64,000 bases of DNA from Blastococcus sp. TF02A-26. GTDB lineage: Bacteria; Actinomycetota; Actinomycetes; Mycobacteriales; Geodermatophilaceae. The notes below the pieces were generated by a model. That model was not told where the DNA came from, searched no databases, and saw only the letters and a list, made by a program, of their open reading frames with translations. Made by a program: the position numbers and the translations under genes. The stretch is taken from NCBI RefSeq assembly GCF_003319125.1, contig NZ_QOHG01000007.1, positions 62,001-126,000 of the forward strand, read 5' to 3'. Every line of letters starts with the position of its first letter. Position 1 is the stretch's first letter. Shown piece by piece: positions 39,241-49,608 of this stretch.

Positions 39241-40187
39241 CCCCGGGCGAGCCGGATCGCGATGCCGTCGAGGATGTCGTGCTCGCTGACGACCACCGAG
39301 TCCAGCGCCAGCGCGTCCATGATCACGCGCAGGATGAGGGCGCCGGCGCCGATGACCTCGACCCGGCCGGGGTGCATGACCGGCATCGCCGCCCGTCGCG
39401 CCCGGGTGGCGGTGAGCAGTCCGGCGGTCACCGACCGGACGGCGCCGACCGGGATCCGCGAGCCGTGGATGGCGGTGTCGTCGTACTCCGGCAGCCCCAG
39501 GGCCAGCGCGGCCACCGTGGTGACCGACCCGGCCAGCCCGACGAGCGTGGCGGCCTCCCCCACCGGGACGACGGCGAGGACGTCGGCGAGCGCGGCCCGG
39601 ACGTCGGCCTCGGTCCGCTGGATCTCCTCGGAGTCCGGCGGGTCCGAGTGCAGGTGCCGCTCGGTGAGCCGGACGCACCCGATGTCCACCGAGCGGGCCG
39701 CCCGCACGCCGGTGGCGTCGCCGAGCACGAACTCGGTGGACCCGCCGCCGATGTCGACGACCAGGTAGGGGGCGGCCGGCGGGGTCCCGCCGTGCGCGGT
39801 CACCGCGGCGTCGAGCGAGGCCGTGGCCCCGAGGAAGGACAGCTCCGCCTCCTCCGCCCCGGGGACGACGTCGGGCAGCCGGCCGAGGGTGGTCAGCACC
39901 ATCTGCTCGAAGTCGGCCCGGTTGGCCGCGTCGCGACTGGCGCTGGTGGCGACCATCCGCACCGCCGTCGCGCCCAGCTCGCGGGCCTGCGCGGCGTACT
40001 CGGCCAGCACGCGGCGGGTGCGCTCGATCGCCGCGTCGGACAGCCGGCCGGTGGCGTCGACGCCCTCCCCGAGGCGGACGACCTCCATCCGCCGCAGCAG
40101 GTCGGTGTGCGCGCCCTGATCCGGCACGTCGGCGACGAGCAGCCGGATGGAGTTGGTGCCGCAGTCGATGGCCGCCACCCGGCTCAT
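39237..40187 (-). CDS. ppx: Ppx/GppA family phosphatase
   Basis: The ATG at 40187 overlaps the DUF501 stop (ATGA). The 316-aa protein starts RVAAIDCGTNSIRLLVAD (ASKHA phosphate-1 motif), has VRMVATSASRDAANR, VVDIGGGSTEFVLG (phosphate-2) and VGLAGSVTTVAALALGL. It corresponds to the short actinobacterial exopolyphosphatase/pppGpp phosphatase without the C-terminal HD domain. Coupled on both sides by four-base overlaps. Confidence 0.93.
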   Translation of the reverse strand: MSRVAAIDCGTNSIRLLVADVPDQGAHTDLLRRMEVVRLGEGVDATGRLSDAAIERTRRVLAEYAAQARELGATAVRMVATSASRDAANRADFEQMVLTTLGRLPDVVPGAEEAELSFLGATASLDAAVTAHGGTPPAAPYLVVDIGGGSTEFVLGDATGVRAARSVDIGCVRLTERHLHSDPPDSEEIQRTEADVRAALADVLAVVPVGEAATLVGLAGSVTTVAALALGLPEYDDTAIHGSRIPVGAVRSVTAGLLTATRARRAAMPVMHPGRVEVIGAGALILRVIMDALALDSVVVSEHDILDGIAIRLARG

Positions 40188-40729
40188 GCGTCCTCCTGCT
40201 GGTCGGGGAGCGCGCAGGGCCCCTTCGCCCACCACTCCCCCATCTCGGCGACCGCGCGGTCGCCGATCGGGTTGACGCCGGGCCCCGCTGCCAGGGCGTG
40301 CCCGGCCAGCGCGTGCAGGCACTTGACCCGGTCCGGCATGCCGCCCGCGGTGCTGCGCGTCTCGAGCACCGCCTCGCCGGGGCGGGCGGCGGCGTCGCGG
40401 GTCGCCAAATAGGCCTCGTGCGCGGCCAGGTAGGCCGCGGCGAGCTCCGGATCGGTGCCCAGCTCGTCCTGCCACTCGCGCATCCGGCCGGCCGACTCCA
40501 GCCGGCTGGCGGCGGCGTTGGCCCGCGGGCAGGTCAGGTAGTACAGCGTCGGGAACGGCGTGCCGTCCTCGAGCCTGGGCGAGGTCTCGACGACGTCGGG
40601 TTGGCCGCACGGGCACCGGTGCGCCACCGCCGCGAGCGCCCGCGGTGGCCGGCCGAGCTGGCGGGCGACGACGTCCCGGTCCTCCTCGGTGACCGGTTCC
40701 CGCACCGGCCCTCCGGCGGGGATCGTCAC
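40184..40729 (-). CDS. DUF501 domain protein
   Basis: The GTG at 40729 overlaps the upstream divIC-like stop by four bases. The 181-aa product has DVVARQLGRPPRALAAVAHRC, PFPTLYYLTCPRANAAASRLE, and GMPDRVKCLHALAGHALAAGPGVNPIGD, the conserved DUF501 blocks, with conserved Cys and His that could bind a metal. Function is unknown, but the order eno-divIC-DUF501-ppx is conserved across actinobacteria. Confidence 0.92.
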   Translation of the reverse strand: MTIPAGGPVREPVTEEDRDVVARQLGRPPRALAAVAHRCPCGQPDVVETSPRLEDGTPFPTLYYLTCPRANAAASRLESAGRMREWQDELGTDPELAAAYLAAHEAYLATRDAAARPGEAVLETRSTAGGMPDRVKCLHALAGHALAAGPGVNPIGDRAVAEMGEWWAKGPCALPDQQEDA

Positions 40730-41295
40730 TCGTCCCCCAGGTCGTCGGCCGTCGCGACCGAGTCCATCAGCGCGTCGTACCAGGTCTGCGGGCCGGGGTC
40801 GGCCGCCTCCGGGACCGTTCCGGCGTCCCCCTCGGCCTCGGCCTCGTCGACCACCCGCACCAGCCGGTCGCCCTCGGCCACGTAGAAGAACCGCTCGCGG
40901 GCCTCGCGGGCCAGCACCGCCGGGTCGCGCAGCTCGGCGAGGCGGGCCTCCTGCTCGGCGATCCGCGCGTCGAGCTCGGCGCCCTCGGCCGCCAGCCGGG
41001 CGATCTCGGCCCGGCCGGCCAGGTACTGCTGCACCGGTCCGGCCAGGGTCAGCGCCAGGAGCAGCACCAGCCCGACGAGCAGGACGCCGCGACCGGTGAA
41101 GAGCTGGTTGCGCGGACGGGCCGGCGTCGACGCCGGCCGGGTCCGGCGGCCGGGACGGCGCGCCTCGGGGCGGCTGCCGGCGCCGGTGACCCGGCCCGTG
41201 GGCAGCGGCCGGGACGCCGCATGCGCCAGCGGCCGGCCGGTGCCCGCCCGGCGCGGCCCCCGCCGGGGACCGCGCCGGTCCGAGGGACCTGCCAT
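40726..41295 (-). CDS. divIC: Septum formation initiator (DivIC/FtsB-like)
   Basis: An ATG at 41295 is placed 14 bases after the eno stop. The 189-aa bitopic protein has an Arg-rich cytoplasmic head (~1-65), one membrane helix (~68-88), a coiled coil (YLAGRAEIARLAAEGAELDARIAEQ) and the FtsB/DivIC end REARERFFYVAEGDRLVRV, then an acidic tail. It joins FtsL and FtsQ at the divisome. Confidence 0.9.
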   Translation of the reverse strand: MAGPSDRRGPRRGPRRAGTGRPLAHAASRPLPTGRVTGAGSRPEARRPGRRTRPASTPARPRNQLFTGRGVLLVGLVLLLALTLAGPVQQYLAGRAEIARLAAEGAELDARIAEQEARLAELRDPAVLAREARERFFYVAEGDRLVRVVDEAEAEGDAGTVPEAADPGPQTWYDALMDSVATADDLGDE

Positions 41296-41309
41296 GTCGG
41301 TCGCCGCGG

Positions 41310-42686
<1,377 letters not shown>

Positions 42687-42735
42687 TCACTCCCCCGAGG
42701 CCCGGCACCGACGCCGGGGTGGTGAGGAGCCGCAG

Positions 42736-43494
42736 ATGACCGCCGAGACGCAGACCGGGCACCCGGACGGGCCGGCGCGCTGGTCGGTGCGGGGCCTGCG
42801 GCTGTCCCCCGTGGTGCTGGTCGTGCTGCTCGCCGTGGACGTGGCGCTGGTCGCGGCGTCCGCCGCCGTCGACTCCCCCGGCGCGGGTCCGGGCGACGGC
42901 GCGCTGTCCCTCGAGACCGACGGCGGACTGGTCGAGTACGTCGGGTACCTGCACCAGCTCGTCCTGGTGGTGCTCCTCCTGACCGTGTCGCGGCTCGGCG
43001 GGGCGCGGGTGTGGACCGCCTGGGCCGCGGTCTTCGCGCTCGTCCTGGTCGACGACAGCGTCCGCCTGCACGAGACGCTCGGGGACCGGGCCGCCGATGG
43101 GCTGGGTCTGCCCGACGGGGTGGCGGGGCTCCGGGCCGACGACCTGGGCGAGCTGGTCGTGTGGGGGCTGCTCGCGGTCGCGCCGCTGGTGTGGCTCGTG
43201 GCGCTGCACCGGCGCAGCGACCGGGAGACGCAGAGGGCGAGCCTGCGCCTGGCCGTGCCGGTCGCCGTCTACGCCTTCTGCGGGATCGTCGTCGACCAGG
43301 TGCACGCCATGGGCCGGGACGGCTCCTGGGCCGGTGTCCTCGGCACGCTCGAGGACGGCGGTGAGCTGGTCGCGCTCAGCGTGACGGTGGCCCACGTGGT
43401 GACCCTCGTCGGTGCCGCCCGCCGGCCCGGCGAGCCCCGGCGGCGTCAGTCCGACGAGCGGGCCGCGGCCTCGGCGTCGAGCTCCCCGGCGTAG
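42736..43494 (+). CDS. Uncharacterised integral membrane protein (252 aa)
   Basis: An ATG at 42736 follows GTGAGGAGC. The protein has about six membrane helices (~25-45, 70-90, 95-112, 140-162, 175-195, 215-235), with charged loops LVDDSVRLHETLGDRAAD and DQVHAMGRDGSW. No family is recognised. Its 3' end overlaps the convergent mazG gene by 49 bases, so the last ~16 residues are encoded opposite the MazG C-terminus. Confidence 0.8.
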   Translation: MTAETQTGHPDGPARWSVRGLRLSPVVLVVLLAVDVALVAASAAVDSPGAGPGDGALSLETDGGLVEYVGYLHQLVLVVLLLTVSRLGGARVWTAWAAVFALVLVDDSVRLHETLGDRAADGLGLPDGVAGLRADDLGELVVWGLLAVAPLVWLVALHRRSDRETQRASLRLAVPVAVYAFCGIVVDQVHAMGRDGSWAGVLGTLEDGGELVALSVTVAHVVTLVGAARRPGEPRRRQSDERAAASASSSPA

Positions 43495-44363
43495 CGGCGG
43501 ACCGCCTCGCGCAGCGCGTCCTCGACGTCCCAGCCCCGGGCCGTCGCGGCGGCGACCACGGCGAGCAGCCGCTCCCCGAGCTCCTCGGGGCTCGCCGTCG
43601 TCAGCTCGGCCGGCGCCGGCGTGGGCAGGCCCGCCCTCCCCGCCCGGCGCACGAGCGCGGCACCCCAGGAGGCTGCCGGCTGCGAGCGGGAGACGCCCTC
43701 CGTCGGGGACCGGCGCTGCTTCTCCGCCTTCTTGATCTCGTCCCAGCCCGCCTCGACCTGCGCGACGTCCCGCGGCCCGGCGTCCCCGAAGACGTGCGGG
43801 TGCCGGCGGACCAGCTTGTCGACCAGGTCGCCGGCCACGTCGTCCACGTCGAACCGGCGGTCGGGCCCGCCCTCGGCGGCCACCCGGGCGTGGAAGACGA
43901 CCTGCAGCAGCACGTCGCCCAGTTCCTCGCGCATGGCCGCGGCGTCGTCGTCCACGATCGCGTCGTAGGCCTCGTGCGCCTCCTCCAGCAGGTACCCGCG
44001 CAGCGAGGCGTGAGTCTGCTCGGCATCCCAGGGGCAGCCGCCGGGCGAGCGCAGCCGGTCCATCACCGTGACGACGTCCAGCAGCCGCACCCCGGCCGGC
44101 TCCGGGGTGCCCGCGACGACGGGCGCGCCGCCGGGCTCCTCCCCCACCGGGACCAGGCAGACCACGTCGCCGGGCAGCGCCGCGGCCGCGGCGAGGTCCG
44201 GGACGTCGATCACCGCGAACCCCTCGGCGCGCAGCGCGGCCGCGGTGGCGGCCGCCCCGGGGACGGCGGCCAGGACGCCACCGGCGGCGACGGCCCGCCA
44301 GCCCGCCGGGCCCAGGAGCCCGGGCAGCCGCGGACTGGTGGTGACGACGAGTGCGACCGGCAC
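43446..44363 (-). CDS. mazG: MazG-family nucleoside triphosphate pyrophosphohydrolase
   Basis: A GTG at 44363 gives 305 residues. An N-terminal non-conserved half is followed by a MazG domain: MDRLRSPGGCPWDAEQTHASL, YLLEEAHEAYDAI, MREELGDVLLQVVFHARV with the E-E-x-x-E...E-x-x-D metal site, and KLVRRHPHVFGDA. It hydrolyses damaged or surplus NTPs to NMP and pyrophosphate. It starts five bases after the SurA-like stop, so the two are co-transcribed. Confidence 0.92.
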   Translation of the reverse strand: MPVALVVTTSPRLPGLLGPAGWRAVAAGGVLAAVPGAAATAAALRAEGFAVIDVPDLAAAAALPGDVVCLVPVGEEPGGAPVVAGTPEPAGVRLLDVVTVMDRLRSPGGCPWDAEQTHASLRGYLLEEAHEAYDAIVDDDAAAMREELGDVLLQVVFHARVAAEGGPDRRFDVDDVAGDLVDKLVRRHPHVFGDAGPRDVAQVEAGWDEIKKAEKQRRSPTEGVSRSQPAASWGAALVRRAGRAGLPTPAPAELTTASPEELGERLLAVVAAATARGWDVEDALREAVRRYAGELDAEAAARSSD

Positions 44364-44368
44364 CGGCG

Positions 44369-45337
44369 TCAGTCCTCGGTCCCGAGCAGCTGCACCACGC
44401 CGCCCTCGGAGCGGACGACGCCGCCCTCGTCGAAGGAGCCGTACCGGGGGTTCACGTCGATGTCGAGGGTCGCCTCGTACTCGGCGAGCAGGGCCGCCCC
44501 GGCGTCCGCGGCCGCGTTCGTCGCGGCGGCCTCCAGCTGCGCCCGCACCTCCTCGAAGGGCGGGACGGTCGCCGGGGCGACGACGACGACCAGCACCCCG
44601 GGCAGCTGCTCGACGGGGGTGGCGAAGACGGTGCCCGGCGGCGTGGTCGCCACCCGGGCGGCGAGGTCGGGCGGCAGCTCCGACGTCAGCTCCTCGACGG
44701 CGACCGTCTTCGGCTGCGGGAGCGTCGCCTGGTCGAGGTAGGGCTGCGCGACGGCGGCGTAGCTCGCCGGGTCGGCCTGCAGAGCGGCGACCACCGCGTC
44801 CGCGGTCTCCTGGTCCGGGACGTTCACGTAACCCAGGTCCAGCTGCGCCGGCTGCTCGGCCAGGCGCTGCTGGTAGGTCGCGCGCAGCGAGTTCTCGGTC
44901 GGCTCCTCCGCCTCCCCCTCGGCCACCGCGATGGCCTGCAGCACGGCGACCTGCCGGACCCGCTCGAGGGCGTCCTCCCGGCTGTAGCCCTGCGCGCCGG
45001 CCTGGGCGAAGTACTCCTCGGGGGGCGTGCCGCCGAGGAGCCGGGTGAGCAGGTCCTCCAGCCCGCCGGGGTCGCGCGGGACGCCGAAGTGCTCGGCCGC
45101 GGAGGAGAACACCTCGCTGCGGACCAGCTCGGTGAGGATCGTCCGGCGGTAGTCCGAGCCCTCGCCGGCGGTGACGTCGGGGTCCTCGCGGTGGGCCTGG
45201 ACCGCCCGGTCCAGCTCGTCGACGGTCACCGTCTCGTCGCCGACGTAGGCCGCGACGTTCGGGGAGGTCCGGCAGCCCGCGAGGCCGACGGCGGCCAGCA
45301 GGGCGAGGGCGAGGACGGCGGGTCGACGCGTGCGCAC
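44369..45337 (-). CDS. SurA-like lipoprotein (peptidyl-prolyl isomerase family, N-terminal domain)
   Basis: A GTG at 45337 starts a 322-aa protein with a lipoprotein signal: RTRRPAVLALALLAAVGLAGC (lipobox LAGC). The mature part has the SurA N-terminal helical fold (VAAYVGDETVTVDELDRAV, RRTILTELVRSEVFSSAAEHFGV). The central part resembles a parvulin-like segment but is poorly conserved, so isomerase activity is doubtful. Likely a cell-surface folding factor; the surA-mazG pair is common in actinobacteria between mfd and eno. Confidence 0.88.
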   Translation of the reverse strand: MRTRRPAVLALALLAAVGLAGCRTSPNVAAYVGDETVTVDELDRAVQAHREDPDVTAGEGSDYRRTILTELVRSEVFSSAAEHFGVPRDPGGLEDLLTRLLGGTPPEEYFAQAGAQGYSREDALERVRQVAVLQAIAVAEGEAEEPTENSLRATYQQRLAEQPAQLDLGYVNVPDQETADAVVAALQADPASYAAVAQPYLDQATLPQPKTVAVEELTSELPPDLAARVATTPPGTVFATPVEQLPGVLVVVVAPATVPPFEEVRAQLEAAATNAAADAGAALLAEYEATLDIDVNPRYGSFDEGGVVRSEGGVVQLLGTED

Positions 45338-45451
45338 GACGGCGAGACTCCCACACCCCCTGTGATCGCCGTCGCAGCCGGCCGGGCGACGCGGACCGGA
45401 CGCGGTTCTCCTCCTGACGAGGGATCCGCGGGGGGCGCCCCGTCGGCCACC

Positions 45452-45979
45452 ATGATCGACGTGGACCTGAAGAAGCTGCGCTCGGTCGCCCTGGCCGAGC
45501 TGGCCGGCTGCTCGTACACGCCGAAGCGGTGGCGGCAGCGCCTGATGAGCTGGGCCGGTGCCCGGCTGGAGGCCGCGCCCGGCCGCGGCTTCCGGTTCTC
45601 CGGCGTGCACGCCAACCTCCGCGTCGGCCGCGGTTCCTACATGAACCACCGGGTGTCCATCGAGGCAGTGGCCCCGGTCGTCATCGGCAGGGAGTGCCAC
45701 CTCGGCCCCGAGGTCATGATCCTCACCAGCCACCACCCGATCGACGAGACGGGCTCGTGGACCTTCGGCGCCGAGGGCCGCGAGGTGACCATCGGCGACA
45801 AGGTGTGGATCGGGGCCCGGGCGGTCGTCCTGCCCGGCGCCGTCATCGAGGCCGAGGTGATCATCGCCGCCGGCGCCGTGGTCGCCGGTCGCTGCGAGTC
45901 CTACGGGGTGTACGGCGGGGTCCCGGCCCGGCGGTTGAAGTCCTTCTCCCCCGCCGCCTCCCCCGCCGCGGCCGTCTGA
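45452..45979 (+). CDS. Hexapeptide-repeat acyltransferase (maltose/galactoside O-acetyltransferase type)
   Basis: An ATG at 45452 starts a 175-aa left-handed beta-helix protein with hexapeptide turns (VRGSYMNHRVSIEAVAPVVI-type units, VTIGDKVWIGARAVVLPGAV) and the catalytic His in TSHHPIDE. It ends YGVYGGVPARRLKSF, the usual C-terminal signature. It would move an acetyl group from acetyl-CoA to a sugar hydroxyl. It lies alone between surA-like and mfd, convergent with mfd. Confidence 0.88.
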   Translation: MIDVDLKKLRSVALAELAGCSYTPKRWRQRLMSWAGARLEAAPGRGFRFSGVHANLRVGRGSYMNHRVSIEAVAPVVIGRECHLGPEVMILTSHHPIDETGSWTFGAEGREVTIGDKVWIGARAVVLPGAVIEAEVIIAAGAVVAGRCESYGVYGGVPARRLKSFSPAASPAAAV

Positions 45980-45992
45980 CCGGCGTCGCCGC

Positions 45993-48900
45993 TCAGGCGA
46001 CCGCGACGGGCCGGTCCAGCACCGCCGTCAGCGTCGCGTGCAGGTTCTCCAGCAGCGCGACGTCGCGCAGCGGGGTCCGCCGGTCCGGGCCCACGGGCAC
46101 CTTGAGCGAGATGGTCGACGCCGCGGCCTTGTACGTCGCGCCCTCGGCCAGGCGGGCCAGCCGCATCTGCTTGGACTCCGGCAGGTCGACCGGGCCGACC
46201 CGGATGACCCGGCCCTGCAGCGACACCTCGGTGATGCCCAGCGACCGCATCGCCACCCGGAACCGGGCGACGGCGAGCAGGTTCAGCACCGGCGCCGGCG
46301 GGGCGCCGTACCGGTCGGTCAGCTCGTCGAGCACGGCCTGCGCCTGCTCGTCGTCCTGCACCGAGGCCACCTTGCGGTAGGCCTCCATCCGCAGCCGCTC
46401 GCCGGGCACGTAGTCGTGCGGCAGGTGCGCGTCGACCGGCAGGTCGACCCGGACCTCGACCGGCTCGGCCGGAGCCTCCTCGCCGGTGACCTGGGCGCGG
46501 TAGTCGGCCACGGCCTCGCCGACCAGCCGGACGTACAGGTCGAAGCCGACGCCGGCGATGTGCCCGGACTGCTCGCCACCGAGCAGGTTGCCCGACCCGC
46601 GGATCTCCAGGTCCTTCATCGCGACCGCCATGCCGGCACCGAGGTCGGTGTTGTTCGCGATCGTGGTCAGCCGGTCGACGGAGGTCTCGGTCAGCGTCCG
46701 CGTCGGGTCGTAGGTGAAGTAGGCGTACGCCCGCTCCCGCCCACGGCCGACGCGCCCGCGGATCTGGTGCAGCTGGGAGAGGCCGAAGGTGTCGGCCCGG
46801 TCGACGATCAGGGTGTTGGCGTTGGGGATGTCCAGGCCGGACTCGACGATCGTGGTCGCGACGAGGACGTCGTACTCCTTCTCCCAGAAGCCGACCATGA
46901 TCCGCTCGAGCTCGTGCTCCTTCATCTGCCCGTGGCCGACGGCGACGCGGGCCTCGGGCACCAGGTGGCGGATCTTCGCCGCGGCCTTGTCGATCGACTG
47001 CACCCGGTTGTGGATCACGAACACCTGGCCGTCGCGCAGCAGCTCCCGGCGGATCGCCGCGGCCATCTGCTTGTCCTCCCACGCGCCGACGTAGGTCAGC
47101 ACCGGGTGCCGCTCCTCGGGCGGCGTGAGGATCGTCGACATCTCCCGGATGCCGGTCAGCGACATCTCCAGGGTGCGCGGGATGGGGGTGGCCGACATCG
47201 AGAGGACGTCGACCGCCGTCCGCATCGTCTTCAGGTACTCCTTGTGCTCGACGCCGAAGCGCTGCTCCTCGTCGACGATCACCAGCCCGAGGTCCTTGAA
47301 CCGGGTGGTCGGCTGCAGCAGCCGGTGCGTGCCGACGAGGACGTCGACCTCGCCGGCGGCCAGCTGGCGCAGCGTCTCGCTGCTCTCGGCGTCGGACTGG
47401 AACCGCGACAGCACCTTGACGGTCACCGGGAACTGGGCGAACCGCTCGGAGAACGTCTTGAAGTGCTGGTTGGCCAGCAGCGTCGTCGGCACCAGGACGG
47501 CGACCTGCTTGCCGTCCTGCACCGCCTTGAACGCCGCACGGACGGCGATCTCGGTCTTCCCGTAGCCGACGTCGCCGCAGATGATCCGGTCCATCGGGAC
47601 CGGGTTCTGCATGTCGCCCTTGACCTCGTCGATCGCGGCCAGCTGGTCGGGCGTCTCCTGGAAGGGGAAGGCGTCCTCGAGCTCGCGCTGCCAGACGGTG
47701 TCCGGGCCGAAGGCGTGCCCCTTCGTGGCCATCCGCGCGGAGTAGAGGCGGATCAGCTCGGCGGCGATCTGCTTGACCGCCTTGCGCGCCTGGCCCTTGG
47801 TCTTCTGCCAGTCGGCGCCGCCGAGCTTGGACAGCGCCGGGGCCTCGCCGCCGACGTAGCGGGTCAGCTGGTCCAGGGAGTCGGTGGGCACGAACAGCCG
47901 GTCCGGTGGCTGGTTCCGCTTGCCCGGCGCGTACTCGACGATCAGGTAGTCGCGCTGCCCGCCGTTGACGGTGCGGCTGATCATCTCCACGTACCGGCCG
48001 ATGCCGTGGTGCTCGTGGACGACGAGGTCGCCCGGCTGCAGCTGGACCAGGTCCACGGCGTTGCGGCGGCGGGCCGGCATCTTCACCGCGTCGCGCATCG
48101 TGGTGCCGCGCGAGCCGGTGAGGTCGTGCTCGGTCAGCAGCGCCAGCCCCACGCCGGGGAAGGCGAAGCCCGACTCCAGGTTCCCCTGGGTGACCGTGGT
48201 CAGCCGCGGCTCCGGCGCGGACTCGATGCCCGGCACCAGCGAAGCGCCCAGCTCGGCCTCCGCGAACTGGTCGGCGGCGCGCTGGGCGGGGCCCGGACCG
48301 GCGAAGGTGACGACGACCCGCCACCCCTCCCGGTGCCAGCCGCGCATCGTCTCGATCGCCTTCGGCACGTCACCGGCGAACCGGTCGACGGTCGTGGCGT
48401 CGAGGGTGACGTGGGTGTCGTCGTCCTCCGCCGCGAGCGTGAACGACCCCGTCGTCCACCACGGCAGCCCGCGGCCGCGGGCGGCGGACTCGACGTCCTC
48501 GAGGTCGCGGAAGGAGGAGGCCCCCAGGTCCAGGGGCGCCTCGCCGGACTCCGCGGCGGTGGCCCAGCTGGCGGCGAGGAACTCCTCGGCGGTGCGGACG
48601 AGGTCCGCCGCGCGGCTGCGCACCCGCTCGGGGTCGCACACCAGCACGTGGGTGCCGCGGGGCACGAGGTCGGTGAGCAGCTGCATCGGCTCGTCGCCCA
48701 GCAGCGCCGGGGTGAGCGACTCCATGCCCTCGACGGCGATGCCCTCGGCGAGCTTGCCCAGCAGCTCGGCGAGCGCCGGGTGCTCGGTGGCCAGCTCCAC
48801 CGCCCGGGCGCGGACGGCGTCGGTGAGCAGCAGCTCGCGGCACGGCGGCGCCCACAGGCGCTCGGGGCGCTCGTCGAGGGAGCGCTGGTCGGCGGCGGAG

Positions 48901-49535
48901 AAGTAGCGCAGCTCGTCGACCTCGTCGCCCCAGAACTCGACGCGGACCGGGTGCGGCTCGGTCGGCGGGAAGACGTCGAGCAGACCGCCGCGGACGGCGA
49001 ACTCGCCGCGCTTCTCCACCAGCTCCACGCGGGTGTACGCGGCATCGGCCAGCGCCCGGGCGACGTCGTCGAGGTCGGCCTCCTGGCCGGGCCGCAGCTC
49101 CACCGGGGTCAGGTCGCCCAGGCCCGGGGCCAGCGGCTGCAGGACGCTGCGGACCGGCGCCACCAGGACGTCGACCGGCGGCCGGTCGCCGGGGTGGGTC
49201 AGGTCGCGGAGGACGGCGAGGCGGCGGCCGACGGTGTCCGCGCGCGGCGACAGGCGCTCGTGCGGCAGCGTCTCCCACGCGGGGAAGACCTCGACCCGGC
49301 GGCCGGGGACGAAGCAGCGCAGCAGGTCGGCGGTCGCGTCGGCGTCGCGCTCACCGGCGGTGACGACCAGCACGGGGACGCCGGCCCCCGGTGCCGGGGC
49401 GGCGAGCGCCGCCGCGACCAGGGGCTGCACCGGCGGTGGGGCGGTGACCGCCATCCCGGCCGAGCCGGCCGCGGCCACCACCCGGGCCAGGCCGGGGTCG
49501 GTCAGGACGACGTCGAGCACGCCGCGCAGGGACAC
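45993..49535 (-). CDS. mfd: Transcription-repair coupling factor
   Basis: The 1180-aa protein matches full-length Mfd: UvrB-like N-terminal domains (VLVAPVRSVLQPLAPGLG, LEKRGEFAVRGGLLDVFPP), the RNA-polymerase interaction domain (LQPGDLVVHEHHGIGRYVEM), and the RecG-like motor with Walker A GDVGYGKTEIAVRAAF, the DEEQRFG box, SATPIPRTLEMSL and the TRG motif before the C-terminal domain. It removes stalled polymerase and recruits UvrA. Monocistronic, with a hairpin upstream at 49561-49596 closing the previous gene. Confidence 0.97.
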   Translation of the reverse strand: MSLRGVLDVVLTDPGLARVVAAAGSAGMAVTAPPPVQPLVAAALAAPAPGAGVPVLVVTAGERDADATADLLRCFVPGRRVEVFPAWETLPHERLSPRADTVGRRLAVLRDLTHPGDRPPVDVLVAPVRSVLQPLAPGLGDLTPVELRPGQEADLDDVARALADAAYTRVELVEKRGEFAVRGGLLDVFPPTEPHPVRVEFWGDEVDELRYFSAADQRSLDERPERLWAPPCRELLLTDAVRARAVELATEHPALAELLGKLAEGIAVEGMESLTPALLGDEPMQLLTDLVPRGTHVLVCDPERVRSRAADLVRTAEEFLAASWATAAESGEAPLDLGASSFRDLEDVESAARGRGLPWWTTGSFTLAAEDDDTHVTLDATTVDRFAGDVPKAIETMRGWHREGWRVVVTFAGPGPAQRAADQFAEAELGASLVPGIESAPEPRLTTVTQGNLESGFAFPGVGLALLTEHDLTGSRGTTMRDAVKMPARRRNAVDLVQLQPGDLVVHEHHGIGRYVEMISRTVNGGQRDYLIVEYAPGKRNQPPDRLFVPTDSLDQLTRYVGGEAPALSKLGGADWQKTKGQARKAVKQIAAELIRLYSARMATKGHAFGPDTVWQRELEDAFPFQETPDQLAAIDEVKGDMQNPVPMDRIICGDVGYGKTEIAVRAAFKAVQDGKQVAVLVPTTLLANQHFKTFSERFAQFPVTVKVLSRFQSDAESSETLRQLAAGEVDVLVGTHRLLQPTTRFKDLGLVIVDEEQRFGVEHKEYLKTMRTAVDVLSMSATPIPRTLEMSLTGIREMSTILTPPEERHPVLTYVGAWEDKQMAAAIRRELLRDGQVFVIHNRVQSIDKAAAKIRHLVPEARVAVGHGQMKEHELERIMVGFWEKEYDVLVATTIVESGLDIPNANTLIVDRADTFGLSQLHQIRGRVGRGRERAYAYFTYDPTRTLTETSVDRLTTIANNTDLGAGMAVAMKDLEIRGSGNLLGGEQSGHIAGVGFDLYVRLVGEAVADYRAQVTGEEAPAEPVEVRVDLPVDAHLPHDYVPGERLRMEAYRKVASVQDDEQAQAVLDELTDRYGAPPAPVLNLLAVARFRVAMRSLGITEVSLQGRVIRVGPVDLPESKQMRLARLAEGATYKAAASTISLKVPVGPDRRTPLRDVALLENLHATLTAVLDRPVAVA

Positions 49536-49560
49536 GAGATCGAACTCCCACAGGATCGCC

Positions 49561-49596
49561 GGCCCCCGCGGAGTGCCGCCGAGTGCGGCGGGGGCC
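49561..49596 (-). terminator. Hairpin after the acyltransferase-3 gene
   Basis: Nine-base arms GGCCCCCGC (49561-49569) and GCGGGGGCC (49588-49596) lie just downstream of the minus-strand stop at 49609 and upstream of mfd. The 18-base loop contains a second small stem. Confidence 0.6.
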
Positions 49597-49608
49597 CGGC
49601 AGTCGAGG

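Noticed and set aside
43446..43494. Overlap of the membrane-protein gene with mazG as a sign of a wrong call
   Set aside because: Both reading frames carry convincing protein features and the overlap is only the convergent tails, which is tolerable.
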